From positions 1-12,435 of the forward strand of contig JAEXGX010000344.1 of assembly GCA_023450535.1 (NCBI GenBank): a stretch of DNA of 12,435 nt, written 5' to 3'. The notes under the pieces were generated by a model. The model did not search any database, was not told where the DNA came from, and saw only the letters and a program-made list of their open reading frames with translations. The position numbers were made by a program, and so were the translations under genes. The stretch comes from Pseudomonadota bacterium (GTDB taxonomy: Bacteria > Desulfobacterota > Desulfovibrionia > Desulfovibrionales > Desulfovibrionaceae). Shown here piece after piece: positions 1-8,134 of this stretch. Position 1 is the first letter of the stretch. Each line of letters starts with the position of its first letter.

Positions 1-79
1 ACAGAAAAACGACCAGACAGGCGAGCAGCGGGCACAGGGCCTGAGCTGGACGAAGAGCTTTAAACGCGGCCTTCATCAT
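1..79 (-). CDS. Start of an exported protein, probably BamA (partial, runs off left edge)
   Basis: Only the first 26 codons are in the window. They begin with two in-frame ATGs (79-77 and 76-74) and overlap the end of lolD by about 20 nt. A GGAG ribosome site at 89-86 lies 6 nt before the first ATG and 9 nt before the second, so either start is possible. The peptide has Lys/Arg in its first residues (MKAAFKALR) and then a hydrophobic run (ALCPLLACLVVFL), which looks like a signal peptide. In Desulfovibrio-type genomes the gene after lolD is usually the outer-membrane assembly factor bamA. That assignment rests on gene order alone, because no mature sequence is visible. The overlap suggests translational coupling to lolD. 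Confidence 0.5.
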   Translation of the reverse strand, partial: MMKAAFKALRPAQALCPLLACLVVFL

Positions 80-746
80 AGAGTTCTCCGGATTTCAATT
101 CGAGCCTGCGCCCCATGCGGGCGGCAAGTTCGCGATTATGCGTCACGACGACAAGGGTCATGCCCTCGGTGCGATTGAGTTCCAGCAGCAGGTCCATCAC
201 CATGCTTCCGGTTTTTTCATCAAGATTTCCCGTTGGCTCGTCCGCCAGCAGTACCTTGGGGTGCAGCAGAGTCGCCCGTGCAATGGCCGCACGCTGACGC
301 TCGCCGCCGGACAACGTGGTCACGTTGTGCGCACTGCGTTCGGCCAGCCCCACGCTCTCCAGCGCGGCTGTGGCCCTTTTCAGAGCCTCGTGCCGATCCA
401 TGCCTCCGATAACGGCCTGCATGGCCACATTTTCCACCGTACTGAATTCCGGCAGAAGATGATGAAACTGGAACACGAACCCCAGCTGCCGGTTACGAAA
501 GCTGGCTGCTTCAGCGGAGGACAGCCCGTTGAGGGAACGCCCTTCAAAAAGTACCCTGCCTCGTGTAGGGGAGTCCAGAGCGCCCAGCATATGCAGCAGG
601 GTGGATTTTCCCGATCCGGATGCACCCAGGACAGCCACGGATTCTCCGGTATCCACAGTCAGGTTCAGGCCGGAAAGAATGGTAAGTTCTCCAGCCGGGC
701 TCCTTACGGTCTTGCCCAAATCTTCCACGCGATACAGTTCCGCCAT
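60..746 (-). CDS. lolD: LolD, ATPase of the lipoprotein-releasing ABC transporter
   Basis: This 228-residue cytoplasmic ATPase powers release of outer-membrane lipoproteins from the inner membrane to the periplasmic carrier LolA, together with the LolC/E permease encoded just upstream. Visible motifs are Walker A GASGSGKS (residues 41-48), the Q-loop and the family-typical FQFHHLLPEF (92-101), the ABC signature LSGGERQR (145-152), Walker B VLLADEP (165-171) and the switch histidine H203. FQFHHLLPEF separates LolD from the related MacB and FtsE ATPases. Length is normal for LolD. The ATG start lies only 3 nt after the permease stop, with no strong ribosome site of its own, so coupled translation is likely. 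The next gene starts inside its last codons. Confidence 0.95.
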   Translation of the reverse strand: MAELYRVEDLGKTVRSPAGELTILSGLNLTVDTGESVAVLGASGSGKSTLLHMLGALDSPTRGRVLFEGRSLNGLSSAEAASFRNRQLGFVFQFHHLLPEFSTVENVAMQAVIGGMDRHEALKRATAALESVGLAERSAHNVTTLSGGERQRAAIARATLLHPKVLLADEPTGNLDEKTGSMVMDLLLELNRTEGMTLVVVTHNRELAARMGRRLELKSGELYDEGRV

Positions 747-749
747 GGG

Positions 750-2093
750 TTACTCGTAGCGCAGCGCTTCAGCGGGTTTCAGCCGGGCCGCCTGCCGCGC
801 GGGATAGATAGTGGCAAGAAAACACATGATCATGGCTACTACGCCGATAATCACGGTATCAGACACGTTGATCAGCATGGGCAGTTTATCCATAGTGTAA
901 ACGCCCGGCGGCAGGTCGATAAACTGGTACTTTTTGAGCAGCCAGGCCAGGCCCAGCCCCAGCACGTAGCCGATGCCTGTACCTACGGCCCCGATGATCA
1001 ACCCCTGGAGCATAAAAATGCGCCGCACCGCTCCCGCCGTTGCCCCCATAGACATAAGAATGGCGATATCCCGCGTCTTTTCCATGACCAGCATGACCAG
1101 TGACGTGATAATGGAAAATGAGCCTACCAGAATGACCATGGCCAGCACGATAAACATGCCGATGCGCTCCAGTTGGAGCGCGGCAAAAAGGCTGGCGTTC
1201 ATGTCCATCCAGTTACGGGCGTAAAACGGCGGGCCGAGCTTGTCCTGAATAAGGTTCGCCAACTCGCGCGCCTGATAGGGGTCATCGCAGAAAGCCTCAA
1301 TACCGGACACGCGCCCCTGCGGCAGACCGAGCAGATCCTGAGCAGCATTGAGGGAAACATAGGCCAGGCGGCTGTCATAATCCGTCATGCCCGAACTGAA
1401 TGTACCCACCACCCGGAAAGCCTTGATCTTGGGGGTGAAGCCCGCCGCGCTCCGCTGCCCCATGGGGGACATGAGATTGATGCGACTGCCGACACTCAGG
1501 CCGAAACGCGAGGCCAGATTTTTACCCACCACAATACCGGGCGTGCCTTCTTCCGCCAGATCCTCCACCTTCCCTTCGGGCATGTCGCGTAACAATTGCA
1601 GAGCTTCCCCCGCCTGGAGAGGATCTACGCCACGCAGCACCAGGCCGGTCGCCCCGCGCGGCGTGGAGAGCAACACTTCCGTATAAACATACGGCGTGGC
1701 GGCCTTGATGCCGGGCACAGACTGCACTTCGCTCAGCACCGGAGTGACAAGGGAAGAAGCAGGAACAGCTTCGGCGGAGGAGTCAACGCCCCCTTCCTGA
1801 CGGCTGCCCTGACTGCCGGCTTCTTCCGGCGTGGCGGGAGCTTCCAGGTCAAAGGATTCGCTCACGGGATCAAAGGCCGCTGGATCGGCAGACAGCACGG
1901 TGACATGGGCATTTGCCCCCAGAATTTTGTCCCGGATATCAGAGGTAAAACCGTTGTAAACACCCATGACCACTACCAGCGCGGCCACGCCTATGGCCAC
2001 GCCCAGCACGCTCATGAGCGAAATGACGGAGATGATGGTCTGCTTGCGCCGGGACATCAGGTAGCGCGACGCAATGAACAGCTCGAAGCCCAT
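750..2093 (-). CDS. LolC/LolE-family lipoprotein-releasing permease with a low-complexity insert
   Basis: Inner-membrane subunit of the Lol ABC transporter (447 residues; about 400-415 is usual). There is one hydrophobic segment near the N-terminus (about 21-46), a large periplasmic domain, and three more segments (about 312-336, 360-388, 411-431). Family hallmarks are the N-terminal start FELFIASRYL, EKTRDIAILMSMGAT (338-352) before a membrane segment, and the C-terminal IYPARQAARLKPAEALRYE. Only one permease gene is present, so it probably works as a homodimer and cannot be called LolC or LolE specifically. Residues about 74-118 are a Ser/Glu/Ala/Gly/Pro-rich stretch that looks inserted at the start of the periplasmic domain. 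The ATG follows lysS by 10 nt, and a weak AGG ribosome site overlaps the lysS stop codon. Confidence 0.93.
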   Translation of the reverse strand: MGFELFIASRYLMSRRKQTIISVISLMSVLGVAIGVAALVVVMGVYNGFTSDIRDKILGANAHVTVLSADPAAFDPVSESFDLEAPATPEEAGSQGSRQEGGVDSSAEAVPASSLVTPVLSEVQSVPGIKAATPYVYTEVLLSTPRGATGLVLRGVDPLQAGEALQLLRDMPEGKVEDLAEEGTPGIVVGKNLASRFGLSVGSRINLMSPMGQRSAAGFTPKIKAFRVVGTFSSGMTDYDSRLAYVSLNAAQDLLGLPQGRVSGIEAFCDDPYQARELANLIQDKLGPPFYARNWMDMNASLFAALQLERIGMFIVLAMVILVGSFSIITSLVMLVMEKTRDIAILMSMGATAGAVRRIFMLQGLIIGAVGTGIGYVLGLGLAWLLKKYQFIDLPPGVYTMDKLPMLINVSDTVIIGVVAMIMCFLATIYPARQAARLKPAEALRYE

Positions 2094-2103
2094 ACAGATT
2101 TGC

Positions 2104-3684
2104 CTAAAGTTCCGGTCGCAACAAGGGGAAGAAAAGCACCTCGCGAATGGACGGGGAATCGGTAAGCAGCATGACCAGACGGTCTATTCCTACGCCCTGC
2201 CCCGCCGTAGGCGGCAGGCCGTATTCCAGCGCGCGCAGGTAATCTTCGTCCATCGGGTTGGCTTCTTCATCACCCGCCGCCTTGGCGGCCATCTGGGCCT
2301 CAAAGCGGCCGCGCTGATCCACCGGGTCATTCAATTCAGAAAAGGCGTTGGCGTACTCTCCGCCGGAAATGAACAGTTCAAAGCGGTCAGTCAGTTCGGG
2401 ATTTTCGTCGTTACGGCGGGCCAAAGGAGAAATTTCAGCCGGATAGAAATAAATAAAGGTGGGCTGAATAAGCTTGGGTTCCACGTCGAGGTCGAACAGG
2501 CGGGATTGCAGCTTGCCGATGCCGTCGCGGTCCATGTCTTTTTCGCCGCGTGCGGCCAGATGAGCGCGCAGAGCATCCTTGTTCCAGAAAAAGTCTGGCT
2601 TATGTCCCCCCACGCGCTCCAACGATTCATGGAAGGTAAGACGGTTCCAGCGCCCGGGGGTCAAGTCAATTTCCTGTTCCTGATAGCTGATCACCGTACT
2701 GCCGCAGACCTCCAGTGCGATATGTGCAAAGAGCTGCTCGGTAAAATCCATAAGGTCGCGGAAGGTGGCAAAAGCCCAGTAGAATTCACACATGGTGAAT
2801 TCGGGATTGTGCTTGGTATCCGTGCCTTCATTGCGGAAGGCGCGGTTGATCTCGAACACCTTTTCCAAACCGCCCACAATGAGGCGCTTGAGGTATAGTT
2901 CAGGCGCGATGCGCAGATACAAATCAATATCCAGCGCGTTATGGTGGGTAATAAAGGGCCGCGCGGCCGCACCCCCGGCCAGGGGATGCATCATGGGCGT
3001 TTCCACTTCCATGAAGCCGTGCTGTTCCATGAAACGGCGAAACTCACGAATAATGCGCGAGCGCTTGCGGAAAATATCCCGGGTGCGCGGATTGACGATC
3101 AGGTCGACATAGCGTTGACGGTAACGCAATTCAACATTGGTCAGTCCGGCGTACTTATCCGGCAGTGGGCGAAAAGCCTTGGTCAGCAATTTTACCCCGG
3201 AACACTTCAGGGTGAGTTCGCCCGTCTTGGTGCGGAACAGGGTTCCGGTCACGCCCACGATGTCGCCCACATCCAGTTTTTTAAACACCTTGAAGGCATT
3301 GTCGCCCAAGGTTTCTCGCTCAGCATAGCACTGAATGCGGCCCGTGCGATCCTGCAAGTGGAAAAAGATTACCTTGCCGAAGGAGCGGGAGGACAAGATA
3401 CGCCCGGCCAACGCAAAGGTTTCGTCCAGGTTTTCCAGTTCTTCGCCACCATAAGCCTCATATTCGGCGCGCACACTGCCCGCGTCGTTCTCTTTCCGAA
3501 AATCATTGGGAAAAAGAGGCACTCCTGAGTCCAGAAGCTCGCAGGATTTTACCACGCAGTTTTTAACCACTTCATTCAGGTCGCCGTGTTCAGCGAAACT
3601 TTCCAGCATGGGCATGAAATAGGCCGCGTGCTCCGACTGCGTGGCAAGCTTGATAGGCTTGTGTGCTTTATTCTGCGTGCTCAA
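2104..3684 (-). CDS. lysS: Lysyl-tRNA synthetase, class II, with TTG start
   Basis: Charges tRNA-Lys with lysine in the cytoplasm. The 526 residues comprise an N-terminal OB-fold anticodon-binding domain (about 90-170) and the class II catalytic core. Motif 1 lies around MEVETPMMHP (225-234), followed by GGAAARPF (237-244), the LysRS form of the GGANARPF block. Motif 2 contains RAFRNEGTD (281-289) and motif 3 contains GVGIDRLVML (498-507). The chosen start is TTG at 3684-3682, supported by GGAG at 3695-3692 with a 7-nt gap. This gives roughly 20 more N-terminal residues than E. coli LysS before the conserved PNDFRK. The next in-frame ATG (codon 24) has no well-placed ribosome site. lolC/E follows 10 nt downstream, so lysS probably leads the lysS-lol-bam operon. 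Confidence 0.96.
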   Translation of the reverse strand: MSTQNKAHKPIKLATQSEHAAYFMPMLESFAEHGDLNEVVKNCVVKSCELLDSGVPLFPNDFRKENDAGSVRAEYEAYGGEELENLDETFALAGRILSSRSFGKVIFFHLQDRTGRIQCYAERETLGDNAFKVFKKLDVGDIVGVTGTLFRTKTGELTLKCSGVKLLTKAFRPLPDKYAGLTNVELRYRQRYVDLIVNPRTRDIFRKRSRIIREFRRFMEQHGFMEVETPMMHPLAGGAAARPFITHHNALDIDLYLRIAPELYLKRLIVGGLEKVFEINRAFRNEGTDTKHNPEFTMCEFYWAFATFRDLMDFTEQLFAHIALEVCGSTVISYQEQEIDLTPGRWNRLTFHESLERVGGHKPDFFWNKDALRAHLAARGEKDMDRDGIGKLQSRLFDLDVEPKLIQPTFIYFYPAEISPLARRNDENPELTDRFELFISGGEYANAFSELNDPVDQRGRFEAQMAAKAAGDEEANPMDEDYLRALEYGLPPTAGQGVGIDRLVMLLTDSPSIREVLFFPLLRPEL

Positions 3685-3739
3685 GGGAACTCTCCAAGAC
3701 TGCCTGCGCGGGGGGGACGATGATGGCCATGATGAGGAT

Positions 3740-3771
3740 GAGCGCCTCCCCCGGCGTGCAAAACGGCGCTC
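3740..3771 (-). promoter_or_regulatory. Hairpin in the lysS leader
   Basis: GAGCGCC at 3740-3746 pairs with GGCGCTC at 3765-3771, giving a 7-bp perfect stem with an 18-nt loop. It lies between the candidate lysS promoter and the lysS start, so it would be in the 5' leader. No run of T follows it on the minus strand, so it is not a standard terminator. Function is unknown; it could equally end the gluQ transcript in a factor-dependent way. Confidence 0.35.
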
Positions 3772-3777
3772 TTCAAC

Positions 3778-3806
3778 CTTAACCGTAAAAAATTTGCGTA
3801 TGTCAA
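3778..3806 (-). promoter_or_regulatory. Candidate sigma-70 promoter for lysS
   Basis: On the minus strand a perfect TTGACA (3806-3801) is followed after 17 nt by GTTAAG (3783-3778), a poor -10 box (3 of 6 matches). A second weaker TTGACG lies further upstream. The 179-nt gap between gluQ and lysS and this -35 box make an independent lysS promoter plausible, but the -10 is not convincing. Confidence 0.3.
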
Positions 3807-3863
3807 TTACGACACGGCGTCAAGCGGAGGGCATTGGCCAAATGTCGAAACCCGCTGCCGAAT

Positions 3864-4922
3864 CTACCCGCTTTTCGCGCTTCGCAGGGCTGATATCTCT
3901 TCTGGCAATATGCGTACGGGGCCGCGTTTTCCCGCATCCTGCAACGCTCTCCACAGCACATCAACCCCACCGGCGCGACGCACGCGGTCAAGTAAAGCGG
4001 GAGCGGAAAGAAGTTCCCCTTTTTCCGCCAGCCCGGCCTTCGCCGCAAGAAACCCCGTCACGGCCCCGGCAGAGACTCCCGAATCCCGCAGAACGGCAAG
4101 CCCCATGCTTCCATGACGCTTGGCCAGCCTTTCCCCCACTTCATCATGCAACAGAGGCAAATGAGCAAAGGTTATGGGGCGGCGGTCGTTAAACATGCCG
4201 GAAAGCAGATCATAAAGCAATATCTGGCGCGGCGTGGAATAAAGAATATCCTCTCCGCGCACGATCTGCGTCACCCCCATATCCATGTCGTCCACCGCCA
4301 CGGCCAGTTGATACGCCCACACTCCATCCGAACGGCGCAACGCGAAATCGCCGCCGCACTCCACGAAAGTCATGCTCTGTGCCCCTGCCACCATGTCCTC
4401 GAAAGCCACGCCAGGCTCCTGCCCGTCCGGCCCCTGCAACGGGCAGGCCAGGCGCCATGCAGAGCGCCTGCCTTCCGCCTCTCGCGCGGCGCGCTCTTTC
4501 GGCGTCAACCAACGGCAGGTGCCGGGGTACGCCGCGCCGGCATCGCCAACGCCGTTCCCGTGGCTGCGGGCTACGCCGTGCGGCGCGCCTGCCAGCTCCC
4601 GCAATTCCCGACGGGTGCAGTAACAGGGGTACATCCGCCCGGCATCGCACAGGCGAGCGCAGGCGGACTCATATATGTTATATCGTTCACTCTGGCGCAC
4701 TGGCCCCTCATCCCAGTCCAGCCCCAGCCAGCGTAAATCAAGCACGGCGGACTCCTCCCATTCCCGACGGGAACGGGCCGGATCAATATCCTCAATGCGT
4801 AACGTCACGCCCCCCTTTTCAACGCGCGCGGCTGTCCAGGCCCAAAGAAAAGACCATGCGTTGCCGAGGTGCAGCAAGCCCGTAGGGCTGGGCGCCAGAC
4901 GCCCGCGCACGGAAACATTCAT
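3864..4922 (-). CDS. gluQ: Glutamyl-Q tRNA(Asp) synthetase
   Basis: Attaches glutamate to the queuosine base at position 34 of tRNA-Asp. It resembles the catalytic half of glutamyl-tRNA synthetase without the anticodon-binding domain, which fits its 352 residues. The ATP-binding HIGH motif is HLGN (18-21) within RLAPSPTGLLHLGN. The KMSKS counterpart is LAKRHGS (266-272). The zinc site is complete: C100 and C102 (YPCYC), then Y132 and C136 (YPGTC). The spacer between the zinc half-sites is about 29 residues, clearly longer than in E. coli GluQ, and rich in Gly/Ala/His. The start overlaps the hemW stop as ATGA (4919-4922), with a strong AGGAGG at 4935-4930 and a 7-nt gap, so the two genes are co-translated. 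A discriminating glutamyl-tRNA synthetase is excluded by length. Confidence 0.92.
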   Translation of the reverse strand: MNVSVRGRLAPSPTGLLHLGNAWSFLWAWTAARVEKGGVTLRIEDIDPARSRREWEESAVLDLRWLGLDWDEGPVRQSERYNIYESACARLCDAGRMYPCYCTRRELRELAGAPHGVARSHGNGVGDAGAAYPGTCRWLTPKERAAREAEGRRSAWRLACPLQGPDGQEPGVAFEDMVAGAQSMTFVECGGDFALRRSDGVWAYQLAVAVDDMDMGVTQIVRGEDILYSTPRQILLYDLLSGMFNDRRPITFAHLPLLHDEVGERLAKRHGSMGLAVLRDSGVSAGAVTGFLAAKAGLAEKGELLSAPALLDRVRRAGGVDVLWRALQDAGKRGPVRILPEEISALRSAKSG

Positions 4923-6394
4923 TCCCTTTCCTCCTGCCCGAGCAGGACATCATATTCGGTCAATGCGGAATATTCGGCGGAATATCTGGATGAAGCGGCC
5001 CCGGCAGAGCCAGAAGCGGAAACAGACTCATGCCCCCCCTTGTCGGATGTCCCTTCCCCTGAGCCTCCAGACGACCCGGCGGAAGACTCACCGGGTGAAC
5101 CATCGGACGACTTGGCGGACAATTCGGCAACCAGGCCAGCAACATCGGCTGGCACATCTGCCGATACATCACCAGCCATCTCTGCGGACAACTCCGCGGC
5201 GGACTTTCCAGATGTCTCGGCGCCCCGCAAGGCGTCTCGCGACGCATCAAAAAACCGCTCCAGTATGCTGTTGGACACCAGCATACCATTCCGGGTCAGG
5301 CGTAAATAACCATCCTTGATGCGCACCAGGCCATGCCGATGCAGGGCGTGCACCAATTGCTTGTGATCGCGCAGAAAATCGCGCCCGGTCAGCTCACGGT
5401 AGGCTTTCACCCGCAACCCGCGCGCCGTGCGCAGGCGCAGCATAATCAGCTCCAGCACGCGGTCGGTCAGCTCCAGCTCTTCCGCGTCCGTCCCTGTGGC
5501 GTGGCGCTTCACCAGACGCGCCCAACGCCCGAGATTCGCAGGATTGGTCCAGCGCCGTCCTCCGATGGTGGATGTCGCCGCAGGGCCAAGGCCAAGGTAA
5601 TCTTCCCCTTCCCAGTACCCCATATTGTGGCGGCACTGATAGCCCATGCGCGCGAAATTGGAAATTTCATACTGAAGGTAGCCAAGTTCCTCCAACAGTT
5701 CCGCGCCCTGTACATACATGCGCGCCGCCTCGCGCTCATCCGGCAGTGGGAGCAGCGCGCCGCTCTCGCACAGTTCGCGCAACGGCGTGCCCTCTTCCAG
5801 CGTCAGCCCGTAGCAGGAAAGGTGCTCCGGACGCAGGCGGGCGATCTCTTTCAGTTGATTTTTCCACTGGTGCGAGGTCTGGCCAGGCAGTCCCCAGATG
5901 AGGTCAAGCCCGATATTATGAAAATGGGCATCCCGCAGAGCGTACACGGCACGGGTCACGTCGGCGGAGCAATGGCCCCGCCCCAGCACGGCGAGTTCCG
6001 TGTCGTTCATGGACTGCGCCCCGAGGGAAACGCGGTTGATCCCTTCCCGCAGATACTGTTTTGCCGTGGAACGACTGATGGATTCGGGATTGGCTTCCAT
6101 GCTGATTTCCGCCGCGCCATCCAGTTTGAAGCAGCGGGCGGCGCGATTCAGGATACCGCCGAGAATGGACGGCGGCAGAAGGCTGGGCGTGCCACCTCCG
6201 AAGAACACGGTACGCACGGACGGGCGGCCCAAACGATCACTCCACTGGGCCATTTCCAGCATGATATTGTCCATCCACAGTTGCATGCGCTCCGAAGCGG
6301 CGTCGAGAAGGCCCTCACCCCCAACAGGTTCGGAATAGAAAGCGCAGTACCGGCACTTGGAACGACAGAAAGGGACATGGATATACAACAACAT
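4919..6394 (-). CDS. hemW: HemW-like radical SAM heme chaperone with a long low-complexity C-terminal tail
   Basis: A radical SAM protein of the HemN/HemW group, formerly annotated as oxygen-independent coproporphyrinogen III oxidase. The [4Fe-4S] motif is C10-x3-C14-x2-C17 followed by AF, right at the N-terminus (YIHVPFCRSKCRYCAFY). That is the HemW form; true HemN has an extra N-terminal region and a fourth cysteine after the motif (CxxxCxxCxC). Other family blocks are FFGGGTPSLLP (64-74), EANPES (100-105), RVSLGAQS (121-128), LIWGLPGQ (165-172) and YEISNFAR (242-249). HemW proteins usually end near residue 380 (here SNSILERFF). This one continues about 105 residues with Ser/Ala/Gly/Glu/Asp-rich sequence to residue 491. 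The ATG at 6394 matches the family start, although the ribosome site is weak. It is the first gene of the hemW-gluQ pair. Confidence 0.9.
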   Translation of the reverse strand: MLLYIHVPFCRSKCRYCAFYSEPVGGEGLLDAASERMQLWMDNIMLEMAQWSDRLGRPSVRTVFFGGGTPSLLPPSILGGILNRAARCFKLDGAAEISMEANPESISRSTAKQYLREGINRVSLGAQSMNDTELAVLGRGHCSADVTRAVYALRDAHFHNIGLDLIWGLPGQTSHQWKNQLKEIARLRPEHLSCYGLTLEEGTPLRELCESGALLPLPDEREAARMYVQGAELLEELGYLQYEISNFARMGYQCRHNMGYWEGEDYLGLGPAATSTIGGRRWTNPANLGRWARLVKRHATGTDAEELELTDRVLELIMLRLRTARGLRVKAYRELTGRDFLRDHKQLVHALHRHGLVRIKDGYLRLTRNGMLVSNSILERFFDASRDALRGAETSGKSAAELSAEMAGDVSADVPADVAGLVAELSAKSSDGSPGESSAGSSGGSGEGTSDKGGHESVSASGSAGAASSRYSAEYSALTEYDVLLGQEERE

Positions 6395-6746
6395 GGGTGG
6401 AACATGGGGAAAAGTGGCCCGTCCGTCAAGAGGTCTCCTCCAATTTGCACGGCAAAGCTATGGCGGCTCGTATCTTTGCCCACGCCATACGGGGAGGAGC
6501 AGGTGGACGCAATTCAGGCTTTGCGGTATAGCCCGTGCATCGACACGTTATTTTGCATGTGCCCAAACGTTCGCTTTACAGCAGGACAACGCTGTAACCT
6601 GCTCTGGTTTTTCGAGACGGTTAACTTTAGCAACAGGCTACGGAGGAAATCCCCTCCTTTGTTCCCTTACAGCTCTTTTCCGTTGACAGAGCAGATTGAA
6701 CCTGAAAATTTGCAAACACAATCTGCTTTATCCACAAGGACGCATC
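6395..6746. other. Divergent intergenic region between hemW and the tolC-type gene
   Basis: This 352-nt stretch has no credible gene. It must carry the hemW promoter (minus) and the promoter of the TolC-family gene (plus). A plausible plus-strand promoter is listed separately. I find no convincing -35/-10 pair for hemW. Two small inverted repeats are present: AGCAGG 6580-6585 with CCTGCT 6598-6603, followed by T5 at 6608-6612, and GGAGG/CCTCC near 6644-6660. Neither has an obvious upstream gene to terminate. Confidence 0.5.
6683..6709 (+). promoter_or_regulatory. Candidate promoter of the TolC-family gene
   Basis: A perfect -35 TTGACA (6683-6688) is followed by an A/T-rich block in which GAAAAT (6704-6709) is the best -10, with a 15-nt spacer and 4 of 6 matches. 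This places a transcript start about 30 nt before the gene's ATG. The short spacer is a weakness. Confidence 0.4.
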
Positions 6747-8075
6747 ATGTCGCCGTTTCGCATTTTTGTGCCGGGCCTGACACTGGCTCTGGCCCTCGCT
6801 CTGCCGCTCGCAATACCTTTCTCTGCACCGGCGGCTGTTACCTATACCATGGAAGAAGCCGTAAATCAGGCACTCAAGGTCAATCCCGGCGTGGAAAGCG
6901 CCGGGCATTCCCTGGACGCGGCGGAATCCGGCCGCAAGGCCGCGCGCGCGGGTTTCGGCCCCAGCGTAGGGCTGAACTACGGAGCCACGCTGTATGACAA
7001 GGATCGCCCCGCCCGCAACTCCAAAAAGGAATACAGTTACGGCGTAACCGTCAGCCAGCCGCTGTTCACCGGCTTCAATCTGTTAAACGCCTACCAGAAG
7101 GCGGCGCTTCAGGAAGACGAAAAAAAACTTCAACTTGAAAATACCAGGCTTTCCATTGCCGGGCAGGTGCAGGCCCGTTTTCTTGCGTACCTCAAAGCGC
7201 AGGAAAACATCCGCAGTACCCAGCGCTCTCTGGAACGCTCCCGTGCACAGCTCGCCCTGGCCCGCGCCTCGTATGAAGTGGGCGCCCGTCCCCGTCTGGA
7301 CGTGCTTCAGGCCGAGCTGGACGTCAGCCGCAACGAAGCCGTACTGATCCAAAGTGAAAACAGCCGCGACATCTGCCGCGCAGAGTTGAACACCCTGCTC
7401 AATCTCAAGGTGGATAGCGACACCGATTATGTGGGAGATCTGAAAACCGTTCCTTTCACGGGCACATTGGATACCTGCCTTGAACGGGCATTCCGGCAGA
7501 GACCCGATCTCCGGCTGGCCCAGCTCGCCGTGGACATCGCCCGCAAAGATCAGGGAATGGCCCGCAGTTCCTTCTTCCCCCAGTTGTCGGCCAACTTCAA
7601 ATGGTCGAGCGAAGGAGATACGCCGCGCGCAGCGGGTGGAAAATACACCGGCAGTGACTACAACCAGTGGCAAACAGGCATTGTCGCAAGTTGGAACATT
7701 TTTGAGTCCGGCAAGGGCTACTATTCCACAAAGAAGGAAGGCTCCAATGTCGCCGCTCTGGAAGCAACGCTGCGCGGCACGTTCAACGATTCCGCCTATG
7801 AGATCAAAGCCTGCCTTTCTTCCGTGCAGGATACCCTGCGCATGATTGAAGTTGCGCGCAGGGCTGTAGTCAGCGCACAGGAATCCTATGCCGACGCGAA
7901 AATGCGCTATGAACTCCAGCTCGGCACCAACCTCGACCTGCTGACCGCGCAATCCGACCTCGCGGAAGCGGAACTTTCCCTTATCTCGGCGCAAACGGAT
8001 TATCTCAGCGCCTTGTCCGCGCTGTATGTTGCCATGGGAGAAATCAATCCCGGACTTAAAGCAACTCCGCTTTGA
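6747..8075 (+). CDS. TolC-family outer-membrane efflux/secretion channel protein
   Basis: A 442-residue exported protein of the outer-membrane efflux (TolC/OEP) family, which forms trimeric barrels with a periplasmic coiled-coil tunnel for type I secretion or drug efflux. The start is ATG 6747, with AAGGA at 6736-6740 and a 6-nt gap; an upstream in-frame start at 6696 lacks this support. Residues 1-30 form a signal peptide (MSPFRIF, then an Ala/Leu core, ending APAA). The mature part starts VTYTMEEAVNQALKVNP, the typical first OEP helix, and recurs after the internal repeat as LERAFRQRPDLRLAQLAVD. Long Ala/Leu/Gln/Glu-rich helices and the C-terminal QLGTNLDLLTAQSDLAEAELSLISAQTDYLSALSALY block are characteristic. 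No ABC exporter, RND pump or adaptor gene is adjacent, so substrate and partners cannot be inferred. Confidence 0.9.
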   Translation: MSPFRIFVPGLTLALALALPLAIPFSAPAAVTYTMEEAVNQALKVNPGVESAGHSLDAAESGRKAARAGFGPSVGLNYGATLYDKDRPARNSKKEYSYGVTVSQPLFTGFNLLNAYQKAALQEDEKKLQLENTRLSIAGQVQARFLAYLKAQENIRSTQRSLERSRAQLALARASYEVGARPRLDVLQAELDVSRNEAVLIQSENSRDICRAELNTLLNLKVDSDTDYVGDLKTVPFTGTLDTCLERAFRQRPDLRLAQLAVDIARKDQGMARSSFFPQLSANFKWSSEGDTPRAAGGKYTGSDYNQWQTGIVASWNIFESGKGYYSTKKEGSNVAALEATLRGTFNDSAYEIKACLSSVQDTLRMIEVARRAVVSAQESYADAKMRYELQLGTNLDLLTAQSDLAEAELSLISAQTDYLSALSALYVAMGEINPGLKATPL

Positions 8076-8134
8076 AACTGGTCTTGGAGTCGAGTGTAAC
8101 GAGATTCTGCCGCGACGCCCCTAATATCCAGTGC

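Noticed and set aside
6580..6612. Stem AGCAGG/CCTGCT followed by T5 as a plus-strand terminator
   Set aside because: The stem is only 6 bp with a 12-nt loop, two bases separate other parts from the T run, and no plus-strand gene lies upstream.
5333..6997. Plus-strand ORF of 554 codons opposite hemW
   Set aside because: hemW on the minus strand has the full radical SAM motif set. The plus frame is low-complexity antisense with no start signal.
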